NCBI RefSeq assembly: GCF_900105495.1
Contig: NZ_FNTF01000002.1
Span: forward strand, 2,641,501 to 2,705,500
Direction of reading: 5' to 3'
Length of the DNA: 64,000 nucleotides
DNA from: Pseudomonas frederiksbergensis
GTDB taxonomy: Bacteria; Pseudomonadota; Gammaproteobacteria; Pseudomonadales; Pseudomonadaceae
The notes below the pieces were generated by a model. The model saw nothing but the letters and a program-made list of their open reading frames with translations. It was not told where the DNA came from and did no database searches. This document shows, one piece after another, positions 25,803 to 34,004 of the stretch (positions within the stretch are counted from its first letter, which is position 1; every line of letters starts with the position of its first letter). The translations under genes and the position numbers were made by a program.

Positions 25803-28800
25803 TTCCTTCCCGTCGCTGGGCGTCAGCCTGACCTCCGAGCAAGTCGCGGCCCTGACCCACGACATTGTCTGGATGGAAAACGCCGAAGTGAACGGCGAAC
25901 AAGTGCTGGTGCCGGTGCTGTACCTGGCCAACGCCAACAATCGCCTGGCCGCCAACGGCGCCCTGATCCAGGGTCGCGACGTAACCCTGATCGCCGGCAA
26001 AGACCTGAACAACGCCGGCACCTTGCGCGCCTCCAACAACCTGTCGGCCACCGCCACCAACGACCTGGTCAACAGCGGCCTGGTGGAAGCCGGCAATCGC
26101 CTCGACCTGCAGGCCGGCAACAACATCGTCAACAAGGCCGGCGGCATCATCGCCGGCCGTGACGTCACGCTCACCGCCGCCCGGGGCGATGTGATCAACG
26201 AACGCACCGTCACCACCCACGAAAGCAGCAGCGGCTATCGCAGCGAGCGCACCGACTTCGTCGACAACGCCGCCCGCATCGAAGCCGGCAACTCGCTCAC
26301 CCTCAACGCCGGACGCGATATCAACAACGTTGGCGGCGTGCTGAAAAGCGGGGCTGACACCACGATCACTGCCGGTCGTGACGTCAACCTCACATCAGCC
26401 GAGCAGATCGTCAGCGGCGAGCGCGGTCGGCATCGTGATCAGACCATCACCCAATACGGCTCAGACATTGATGTCGGGCAGGGCCTGAAGGTCAATGCCG
26501 GACGGGATATCACCGCTATCGCCAGCCAGATCGACGCCAAACGCGATGTGAGCATGAGCGCTGTCGGCGACTTGACCCTGGCTTCGGCGGCGGATGAGCA
26601 GCACTCGTATAGCAAGAGTAAGAAGGTGACCAGTCAGGAAGATCATGTAAGTCAGGTGTCCACCACTGTTAATGCGGGTGGCAGCATTGTCCTGAATGCG
26701 GGCAAGGATCTGAACCTGATCGCCAGCCGGGTGAGTGCAGGGGATGAGGCCTATGTCTACGCTGGTAATGACTTGAATCTGGAAACGGCTGCAAACACGG
26801 ATTACTCCTATTACTCCAAGACCAAGAAAGGTTCTATGGGCAAGAAGAGTTCGACGATGATCGCGAACGGAGGTGAGGAAGCGGTTTCCTCGGCCATTCA
26901 GTCCAAAGGCAAAGCGACATTAGTGGCGTTGCATGACATCAATATTGAAGGATCGAAGGTTAACAGCGACGACGCCGAATTGAGGGTCATGGCAGGTAAT
27001 GACGTTAATCTTACTGCGGCCCAGAACAGTGAGTTCAGCTCCTCGGCCAAATCGAAATCTGGGGGTTTCGGGTTCTCCAGCACCAGCAAAGCGAGCAGTG
27101 ACTCGTCGAGCAGCACATGGCTAACAGGTTCGACGCTCAGTGGTGATACCACATTAATTCAGGCTGGACATGATCTACTCGTCTCCGCCAGCAACGTGGT
27201 ATCGACCAATCAAACCATCTTGCAGGCTCGCAACGACGTACTCATTGAAAGTGACACGGAAAGCTTCAACGCAGGCCATAACCAGTCGACCAAAAAATCT
27301 GGCCTGATAAGCTCGGGCGGCATCGGTGTCACCCTCGGCTCCTCCAAGAATTCGTTCACGCAATCCACACATAGCGAGACTCAGAAAGGCAGTACGGTGG
27401 GTAGCGTGCTGGGGGATGTAAATATCATTGCGGGTAAAAACCTGACGATACGGGCATCCGACGCCATTGCTGGTGGCGACATCAACCTGGCGGGACAAAA
27501 CGTCAGCATCCTTGCCGCACAGAATCAGAGTTCCACCCAGCAAACTCAAGAGAGCAAGAACAGTGGTTTGACACTGGCGTTGTCGGGCGTTGTGGGCGAA
27601 GCCGTTAACACGGCGTATCAAACTGCACAAACGGCCAGACATGAAGATGACACACGGCTGGCGGCACTTCAGGGGGTCAAAGCTGGGCTCTCGGGGTATC
27701 AAGCCTATCAGGCCGCACAAGCTCTTAACTCCGGGGCAGAGGCAGGCAGCTTTGTAGGTATTAGCCTGTCTCTTGGCACTCAAAAGTCCAGTTCAACCCA
27801 GACTCAGGAACAAAGTGTCAGCCAAGGCAGTGGGCTGACGGCAGGCAACAATCTTCGCATCGTGGCGACGGGTAGCGGTAAAGCTGGTTTCGAGGATGGT
27901 GATATCACGATTCAAGGCAGCAAATTGCAGGCCGGCCATGACATGGTGATTGCAGCCAACCGAGATCTCAATTTGCTTGCTGCCGCTAATACGCAAAAAG
28001 TCGATGGGTCAAACAGGAGTGGAGGTGGTGCGGTAGGTGTCAGTCTTGGAGTGGGTTCAAGCGGTGCGGGTTTGAGCATTTTCGCCAGCGGTAACAAAGG
28101 AGCAGGCAAGGAAACCGGTAATGGTACGACCTGGACTGAAACTACCCTTGACGCTGGTAACAACCTCAAGATTGGCAGCGGACGCGATACAAACCTGATT
28201 GGGGCGCAGGCCAACGCTCAGCAGGTGGTCGCGGATGTGGGGCGCAGTCTTACTTTGACCAGTTTGCAGGACACTGACCGTTATGACTCCAAGCAAACCA
28301 ATGTCAGCGGTGGGGCCAGTTTCACATTCGGCTCCATGACTGCGAGCGGGTCGTTGAGCGTCAGTCAGGACAAAATAAAGTCAAACTTCGACAGCGTTCA
28401 AGAGCAAACCGGATTGTTCGCTGGCAAGGGTGGTTATCAAATTAACGTCGGCGAACACACTCAGCTCAATGGCAGCGTGATCGCCAGTACTTCCTCCGCC
28501 GACAAAAATACGTTGAGCACCGGGACACTGGGATGGACCGATATCGGTAACAAGGCGGACTTCAGCAGTCAACATCAAAGTGTCAGTGCCAGTAGCAATG
28601 GCAGTATGGGTGAGCAGTTCATAGGCAACATGGGTAGTATGCTGCTCGTGGGTGCGAACAACAGTGGCCACGACCGCAGTACTACCCATTCGGCGATTTC
28701 CGGGGGGACGTTGGTTGTTCGCGACAAGAATAGTCAGCAGCAAGATGTTTCAACACTCAGTCGAGACGTTGAAAATGCCAATAACGCACTGAGCCCAATC

Positions 28801-30093
28801 TTCAATAAGGAGAAAGAGCAACAACGCCTGCAACAAGCTCAACTGATCGGTGAGATTGGCAACCAGACGATGGATATCGTCCGGACTCAAGGGATGATTG
28901 AGGCGAGAAAAGCGGCTCAGGCAGAACTGACGCCCGATCAGAGAAACATGCCTGGTGCCGATCCCAATGCTTCGTATGAGGATCGCCAGAAATACGTAGC
29001 TGTGTTGCAGGCCACCAAAGCTTACAAAACCACAATGGCTACCTACGGGACGGGCGGCAGTTTGCAGCAGGCGGCGCAGGCCGTGACTGCCGCTATTCAA
29101 GGATTGGCGGGCGGCAATATCGCCAACGCATTGGTCGGGGCTTCCGCGCCTTATCTGGCTGAAACCATCAAACAAATGACCAAAGGCAACGAGGAGGCCC
29201 GAATTATGGCTCACGCTGTATTGGGCGCTCTAACCGCGAGTGTGCAGGGAGGCAATGCGGCGGCTGGTGCAGCGGGTGCTGCTCTTGCTGCGGGCAGTAC
29301 CGAAGCCATTATGCAGGCGATGTTCGGTACTACAAATGTGAAGGAACTGAGCGAAAGTCAAAAGCAGACCATTTCCGCGTTAGTGACATTGGCCAGCGGT
29401 ATTGCCGGGGGCGTCATTGGGGGCAATAGCGCGTCCGCTATAGCTGCTGCCCAGGTCGGGAAAAATGCTGCCGAAAACAATGACATGTTTTCCTTTCCTC
29501 CTGGAACAGTGGCTTTTAGCCAAGCCGCAACGTCACTTGCTGAATATGGGGTTACTCATGGGTATTCAGAGCAAGAGATTGCCGATGCGCTGAAGGCTCA
29601 AAGGGAAGGGGTAGGGTTTGAGGGGCCAAGGCCCGCCAACGCACTTATTCAGGCTTGGGTAGTAATGATTGCAGGCCCGCTGAGCGTAACAGAGCTTTCG
29701 GTAGGGATTGCCGCAATGGGCTTGGGCGCGGCTATTTCGGGGGGGGCGAACGCTAGCTACCAGCTAACAACAGGGGAGCCCTTCAGCTATACCGATGCTT
29801 TCATTGCTGCGGTTGTAGGTGGGTTAACGCAGGGTAAAGGGTTCGTGGTGACACAAGGTGTTGGCTTGAGCGGCTCATATGCAGGAAGTGTGATAAAAGG
29901 TGAAGATCCTACTTATTCACTACTGGGTACTGCTGTGGGGACAACTATAGGATTTAAAGGCGGGCCGATTATATCTGAACAGCTAAAACCACTAGTGGGT
30001 GATACCGCTGCTAGTGTTTTTGGGAATATGGCAGGGGCGGGCATGTCAGAGGTTGTAGGGGATGAAGTGAAGTCATTAGGTGATAAGAAATGA
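25786..30093 (+). CDS. Truncated FhaB/CdiA-type protein with glycine-rich membrane-type C-terminal domain
   Basis: 1435 residues. The ATG and first ~10 codons (MWSVPFSFPS) come from the palindromic repeat, after which a diverged cdiA paralogue starts in frame at LGVSLTSEQVAAL. Haemagglutinin repeats occupy ~15-900. The distal part has Gly-rich segments and a VENN-like KNAAENND near 1230. The C-terminal ~130 residues are hydrophobic and rich in glycine (AAVVGGLTQGKG, GLSGSYAGSVIKGEDPT, LGTAVGTTIGFKGG), suggesting a membrane-active toxin. The stop overlaps a two-segment membrane immunity gene. There is no signal peptide, so export is not expected. Confidence 0.8.
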   Translation: MWSVPFSFPSLGVSLTSEQVAALTHDIVWMENAEVNGEQVLVPVLYLANANNRLAANGALIQGRDVTLIAGKDLNNAGTLRASNNLSATATNDLVNSGLVEAGNRLDLQAGNNIVNKAGGIIAGRDVTLTAARGDVINERTVTTHESSSGYRSERTDFVDNAARIEAGNSLTLNAGRDINNVGGVLKSGADTTITAGRDVNLTSAEQIVSGERGRHRDQTITQYGSDIDVGQGLKVNAGRDITAIASQIDAKRDVSMSAVGDLTLASAADEQHSYSKSKKVTSQEDHVSQVSTTVNAGGSIVLNAGKDLNLIASRVSAGDEAYVYAGNDLNLETAANTDYSYYSKTKKGSMGKKSSTMIANGGEEAVSSAIQSKGKATLVALHDINIEGSKVNSDDAELRVMAGNDVNLTAAQNSEFSSSAKSKSGGFGFSSTSKASSDSSSSTWLTGSTLSGDTTLIQAGHDLLVSASNVVSTNQTILQARNDVLIESDTESFNAGHNQSTKKSGLISSGGIGVTLGSSKNSFTQSTHSETQKGSTVGSVLGDVNIIAGKNLTIRASDAIAGGDINLAGQNVSILAAQNQSSTQQTQESKNSGLTLALSGVVGEAVNTAYQTAQTARHEDDTRLAALQGVKAGLSGYQAYQAAQALNSGAEAGSFVGISLSLGTQKSSSTQTQEQSVSQGSGLTAGNNLRIVATGSGKAGFEDGDITIQGSKLQAGHDMVIAANRDLNLLAAANTQKVDGSNRSGGGAVGVSLGVGSSGAGLSIFASGNKGAGKETGNGTTWTETTLDAGNNLKIGSGRDTNLIGAQANAQQVVADVGRSLTLTSLQDTDRYDSKQTNVSGGASFTFGSMTASGSLSVSQDKIKSNFDSVQEQTGLFAGKGGYQINVGEHTQLNGSVIASTSSADKNTLSTGTLGWTDIGNKADFSSQHQSVSASSNGSMGEQFIGNMGSMLLVGANNSGHDRSTTHSAISGGTLVVRDKNSQQQDVSTLSRDVENANNALSPIFNKEKEQQRLQQAQLIGEIGNQTMDIVRTQGMIEARKAAQAELTPDQRNMPGADPNASYEDRQKYVAVLQATKAYKTTMATYGTGGSLQQAAQAVTAAIQGLAGGNIANALVGASAPYLAETIKQMTKGNEEARIMAHAVLGALTASVQGGNAAAGAAGAALAAGSTEAIMQAMFGTTNVKELSESQKQTISALVTLASGIAGGVIGGNSASAIAAAQVGKNAAENNDMFSFPPGTVAFSQAATSLAEYGVTHGYSEQEIADALKAQREGVGFEGPRPANALIQAWVVMIAGPLSVTELSVGIAAMGLGAAISGGANASYQLTTGEPFSYTDAFIAAVVGGLTQGKGFVVTQGVGLSGSYAGSVIKGEDPTYSLLGTAVGTTIGFKGGPIISEQLKPLVGDTAASVFGNMAGAGMSEVVGDEVKSLGDKK

Positions 30094-30344
30094 AGCCGAA
30101 AAAAGTTGGGTTTTATTTGTTTTTTGTGTTGGTTGTCTATGCTGTGATGCTGTTTTATGTCGTGGGGTTGTGTGGGGCAGTTATAGGGGCGACGATTAAT
30201 TATTTCAAACATGGTATCTGGACCTTTAATGGAAATGATTTTTTGGTTTCATTGAGGTTTGCTCTTGTTTACGGTGTTTGGGGGGGGGCAGGTGTTTGGA
30301 TTTTTTCAAAAATTGAAGAAGTTAAGAGAAAACGAAAAGGCTAG
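30090..30344 (+). CDS. Small membrane immunity protein
   Basis: 84 residues with two membrane segments (about 7-36 and 52-73) and a basic tail (IEEVKRKRKG). The ATG overlaps the toxin stop as ATGA. A membrane immunity protein fits the hydrophobic glycine-rich toxin domain upstream, as with pore-forming colicins. No named family recognised. Confidence 0.68.
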   Translation: MKPKKVGFYLFFVLVVYAVMLFYVVGLCGAVIGATINYFKHGIWTFNGNDFLVSLRFALVYGVWGGAGVWIFSKIEEVKRKRKG

Positions 30345-30377
30345 TGAAAGCAGATTAGAGAAGCAAGTTGGGAGTAA

Positions 30378-30427
30378 GCAGGGCAGGCCACGTTTTTCTA
30401 TGTTGTGGAAAATATAGTCTGTCCCTG
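30378..30427. repeat. Degenerate palindromic repeat (GACAGACCACGTTT family)
   Basis: Left arm GCAGGGCAGGCCACGTTTTT, right arm ATATAGTCTGTCCCTG, shortened and mutated relative to the other copies. It lies upstream of the IS4-type transposase gene. Confidence 0.6.
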
Positions 30428-30470
30428 AGAAATCCCCGATTTTTCCTACGCAAAATCAAGAAGTTAGGAA

Positions 30471-31727
30471 TTGAAGAGACCTGCATGGGTCGGCAGCTTG
30501 TATTGCACCACACAAAAACAAGATCCCGATCCCACGCAGGCCATCCGATTCTTACACAGCGCGCTCGCTCAAGCACTTCCCACAATCCATTCTCGCCGTC
30601 TGACAACGCTGATGTGTTGTGTCAGCGCATTACTGCAAGGCCGTCGCCTGACGCTAACCGGGCTAGGTCGATGTATGCCAGGCCGGGCCTACCCTAAACA
30701 TGCCATCAAGCGAGTGGATCGCTTGCTGGGTAATCGGCATCTGCAAACAGAACGCCCATTGTTCTATTGGGTCATATTGCGAGCCTTGCTGGGCTCGTTA
30801 AAACATCCGTTGATCCTGGTTGACTGGTCTCGAATTGACGCCGCCGGCGACGCCTTCTTGTTACGGGCAGCCATACCGCTAGCGGGACGTTCGTTTCCCC
30901 TCTATGAAAGTGTCCATGAGCGCGAGAGCTGCCCGAAATATCAGAAGCGGTTACTGCAAACACTGGCCGAAATACTCCCTGCCGACTGCATTCCGATCCT
31001 CGTGACAGATGCTGGTTTTCGACGTCCCTGGATCAAGGCGGTCGAAGCGTAGGGCTGGTATTACGTGGCTCGTATTCGAAATCGGGAACTCTATCGGAGT
31101 GACTTCTCTGAGTGGCAACCGGTGAAAAACTTATATGCGCAAGCCACCTCTTCACCTAAATCATTGGGGTGTGTAGAGATGACTCGAAGCGCGCCTCACT
31201 TCATTTATTTGTACTGCGTCCGGCATTCAGCCAAAGGCCGTAAGCATCAACGTGTCACGGGCTCAATCGCCAAAAGCAAACTCAGTCGGCAATCCGCCAG
31301 ACGAGAGCGAGAGCCCTGGTTACTCGCCAGCAATCTGCCCGAAACACAGTGGAATCCTGCGAAGATCGTGGCGATTTACAAAAGACGCATGCAAATCGAA
31401 GAAGGCTTCCGGGATGTGAAAAGTGAGCATCTAGGCATCGGCTTGAATCTGCATCGAAGCCACTGTCCAAGGCGCATTGAAGTGTTATTGCTGATCGCCG
31501 CATTGGCCAACTACGTCATTTTCCTGACCGGACTACAGGCACGTGAAGCGGGTCATGAACAGCGTTTTCAGAGCAACAGTGTTAAATGCAAACGAGTGCT
31601 CTCGCTGTGGCGATTGGGTCTGGAGTATTGGCGACGCGGCGTGGCTTTGAGCTGTCGGAGAAACCTGGAAAAAGTGGAGCAAGCCCTTCGCGATGAGGTG
31701 CATTATCAGGCGCAGGGCTTGGGGTAG
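30471..31727 (+). pseudogene. IS4-family transposase interrupted by one amber stop
   Basis: The whole gene is one frame of 418 residues broken by TAG at 31050-31052. Upstream is LILVDWSRIDAAGDAFLLRA and LVTDAGFRRPWI; downstream is GWYYVARIRNRELYR, the YKRRMQIEEGFRDVKSEHLG motif (Y-R-E-K signature of IS4 transposases) and a C-terminus also found as scraps at 14352 and 16315. A single base change (for example TTG to TAG) explains the break. The DDE residues D in VDWS, D in VTDAGF and E in IEEGF remain. I could not define clean terminal inverted repeats. Confidence 0.85.
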
Positions 31728-31744
31728 ATTTGTGGGGATTCCAC

Positions 31745-31812
31745 AGAGACAGACCACGTTTTTCTTTGGGGCAGGAGCACACTACTTCGATTTAAATGTG
31801 GTCTGTCCCCTT
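31745..31812. repeat. Palindromic repeat (GACAGACCACGTTT family), copy 4
   Basis: Arms AGAGACAGACCACGTTTTTC and TTTAAATGTGGTCTGTCCCC, immediately after the IS4 stop and a TTTGTGGGGATTCC tail. The toxin module at 31827 begins within 15 bases of its end. Confidence 0.87.
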
Positions 31813-31826
31813 TTCCTTTCCCGGAA

Positions 31827-32309
31827 ATGGCAATTAACCTGTTGCCGGCTGGGCGGGTTGGGAAGCTGGCCGAGGTTGGTGCGGGGGCAAAGGGGTTCTT
31901 TCAAGGCGGTACTGGTGCTTTCCTTGAGGGAGCGGAGGGTGGAGGAGCGCTTGGCAAGTTGACGGACCGACAAGTCAATATTTCAGATAAAGGTTTAAGT
32001 ATTGTTGAAACTCATCTGGCGCAGTTTGGATCCGTGCCTGAAAATGATCTGATGATTAGTAGATTGCGGTCTGCTTTGGCCGAGGGGCGACCAATAGACG
32101 GTGCAGATGCGAGCTTCTATATTCATGAGTTGTCGGAGTCTACAATGATGATGCGAGGATTTGATTATAGTAAGGCACACCAAGGAGCGCTGAATAAGTA
32201 TCAGGTGTCTCCGTATAGTGTTTATCATCCAGATGTTATTAACGCAATCAACGCTATTGAGCCTGGCTCTTTTAATCCAAATTGGTTGAAGTTTTGGAGT
32301 CGTCAGTAA
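31827..32309 (+). CDS. Orphan CdiA-CT tail, toxin domain of unrecognised family
   Basis: 160 residues from the first ATG after the palindromic repeat; the cdiA part is absent, leaving about 35 pre-toxin residues (LLPAGRVGKLAEVGAGAKGF). The toxin part has DRQVNISDKGLSIVETHLAQ, FYIHELSESTMMMRG, and HQGALNKYQVSPYSVYHPDV followed by FNPNWLKFW. The HELSE stretch followed by a YHPDV motif recurs in C-terminal domains of other polymorphic toxins I remember, but I cannot assign an activity. The stop and the immunity start share one base (TAATG). Confidence 0.62.
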   Translation: MAINLLPAGRVGKLAEVGAGAKGFFQGGTGAFLEGAEGGGALGKLTDRQVNISDKGLSIVETHLAQFGSVPENDLMISRLRSALAEGRPIDGADASFYIHELSESTMMMRGFDYSKAHQGALNKYQVSPYSVYHPDVINAINAIEPGSFNPNWLKFWSRQ

Positions 32310-32857
32310 TGATGAGTGGTCGCGTTGGGCAATTAGGGGAGCTTCGGATTTGGTATAACGAGCCTCATGTGGCTTTCTGCAGTCTTTTCGATGTTGAAGA
32401 AAGTGTTTTATCTTTTTCAAATGTTCGATTTAATAATTCCGTGGAGCGCTCCTTGGTTCTTGAAGTCATGCTCCCTAGAGGGGGACGTACAATATATGGC
32501 TTATTGGGTTTGCGTTACTTTCCGTCGTATGGTTCCATGATTAGTATTAAAGTCACAAAGCAGGCTTGTGCTAGTAAGGTGTATCAGGATTCTTTAATTA
32601 GTGATTTCGAAACAGTTAATGTTGGTTTGCCTACCATGTACGCCAATGCTTCAGTTGCAGGCTTGAAACGCGCTTTTTCTGATGGTTTGGACGTTGGTCC
32701 TGGACTGATTGAGATATGCTATGCAGCCTTTGGAGACGTTTCTTCAAATGAGCAGATATTTGAAAAAATGGGCTATTCGTTGGCTAATTTGTTGTCGCTA
32801 CAATTAGATGAGATTTCAATAGATGCAGTAGGCGCACTATTGTTAGTTGGTAAGTGA
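32309..32857 (+). CDS. Immunity protein for the 31827 toxin module
   Basis: 182 residues starting MMSGRVGQLGELRIWYNE; ATG at 32309 overlaps the toxin stop by one base, which decides against the longer frame from 32282. It is predicted to be mostly beta in the first half (VLSFSNVRF, SLVLEVMLPRGGRTIYGLLG) and helical at the end (EKMGYSLANLLSLQLDEI). No family recognised. Intact and AT-rich. Confidence 0.64.
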   Translation: MMSGRVGQLGELRIWYNEPHVAFCSLFDVEESVLSFSNVRFNNSVERSLVLEVMLPRGGRTIYGLLGLRYFPSYGSMISIKVTKQACASKVYQDSLISDFETVNVGLPTMYANASVAGLKRAFSDGLDVGPGLIEICYAAFGDVSSNEQIFEKMGYSLANLLSLQLDEISIDAVGALLLVGK

Positions 32858-33057
32858 GCGAAAAATAGCGGGTTTGTTTGGTGTCCCATCCTGAATAAAG
32901 TTTGGGCCTTCTGATCTATATTCAGAAGGGCATAATGGAGGCGGGAAAAAACGTATAGTCTTCATGGGATGAAAGTGGTGGGTTCATTTGTTTTGATGCA
33001 GAGGCCTTAAAAATGTCTTGTTCCCATTGTATTAAATTCCATTGAAGAGGTAGCACT
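32858..33057. other. Remnant-like spacer between immunity genes
   Basis: About 200 bp of AT-rich sequence. Short frames such as LNKVWAFLIYIQKGIMEAG (ending near 32958) and FICFDAEALKMSCSHCIKFH (ending near 33044) could be toxin-gene scraps, but nothing firm can be said. GAAGAGG at 33041-33047 is the ribosome site of the next gene. Confidence 0.3.
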
Positions 33058-33480
33058 ATGTCGGAATTAAAAGATCTTAAAGAGGGTTGTGTTTGTCTTG
33101 ATGATTGCATAGTGATTAGGAAGGATGTGTCCGTCATTGCCGTTATCAATCAGGGAGTGAAGTTTGATCATGATATAGATATGGGCAATGGTTGGGTGCT
33201 GCGATCCAGTCGGCTTCATTTTATTCTTGGGTATGAGGTTAATGTAACTTTCAATTTTTTCAAAGATAGTCTGAAAATGTTCGGCTTTGCGCTGGAAAAT
33301 GAACATGGGCGTGACCTCGAGCAACTCAAGAAAAAACATGACAATTTTCTGAAAAATTTGCTTGGTGATCCTCAGAAAAAGAATGAAATCTTGGTGGCTT
33401 ATGAATTTGCTTGGGGGTCTATAACTTCTCAAATAGATCCAAGAGGAGGCTCGTGTAGCATAGAGTTTAATTGGATCTAG
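33058..33480 (+). CDS. Orphan immunity-type protein, 140 aa
   Basis: 140 residues from ATG 33058 with GAAGAGG eleven bases upstream. The first half has LDDCIVIRKDVSVIAVINQG and GNGWVLRSSRLHFILGYEV strands; the second half is a charged helix (LEQLKKKHDNFLKNLLGD). No toxin gene precedes it. It is called immunity-type from its size, AT-richness and position in the array; family unknown. Confidence 0.55.
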   Translation: MSELKDLKEGCVCLDDCIVIRKDVSVIAVINQGVKFDHDIDMGNGWVLRSSRLHFILGYEVNVTFNFFKDSLKMFGFALENEHGRDLEQLKKKHDNFLKNLLGDPQKKNEILVAYEFAWGSITSQIDPRGGSCSIEFNWI

Positions 33481-33503
33481 TGCGGGAATGGGGGCTGCAG
33501 GAA

Positions 33504-33567
33504 TGGGGGCGGATTTATTTGTTTGGCCGATGTGCTGGTCAGGAAATAAATATGTCCATTTTTTTTG
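33504..33567. repeat. Palindromic repeat (ATTTATTT family), decayed copy
   Basis: Left arm GGGGGCGGATTTATTTGTTT, right arm AGGAAATAAATATGTCCATT. A still more decayed copy follows at 33912-33975 (GCGGGTTTATTTTATTTGG and AAAACAAATCTTTCCAC). Confidence 0.62.
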
Positions 33568-33605
33568 GAGATACCCAAGTCTATTAGGCAATTGAGAAGG
33601 GTTAT

Positions 33606-33842
33606 ATGGCCTTTTATACAGAGATGGATAAGGTCGCAGAAACTGAAGAGTATGTTGAATACACGTTTGGCCGGAACTTGGATGTTGGATTCATTCAGAT
33701 GGATAAAGATGGTGAATCTATTCGTGTGCTGAAAGAGTGCCCTCTGGATAAAAATGGAGCGTGGTCAAAAAGAGCCGCAACGAAGTTAGTGCGTCTTTGG
33801 CGGGAAGGTCATTTTCCTGATAAAACGGAGTGGGCTTCCTGA
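33606..33842 (+). CDS. Orphan immunity-type protein, 78 aa
   Basis: 78 residues from ATG 33606 with GAGAAGGG upstream. The sequence is compact (YTEMDKVAETEEYVEYTFGR, then LKECPLDKNGAWSKRAATKL) with a conserved-looking tail WREGHFPDKTEW. It lies between two decayed ATTTATTT repeats with no toxin partner. Similar small proteins occur singly beside CDI loci in Pseudomonas as far as I recall; function not known. Confidence 0.55.
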   Translation: MAFYTEMDKVAETEEYVEYTFGRNLDVGFIQMDKDGESIRVLKECPLDKNGAWSKRAATKLVRLWREGHFPDKTEWAS

Positions 33843-34004
33843 AGAAATAGAAATGGAACGCCGTTAACCGGCCTTCAGTCAAGGCTAAGGTACGACTCGT
33901 GAGAGGGAAGGTAGAAGCGGGTTTATTTTATTTGGCATTGTAGAAAAACAAATCTTTCCACTTCGTTTTTCTACCAGGCATACATTTAATAAGGATATCT
34001 AGAC

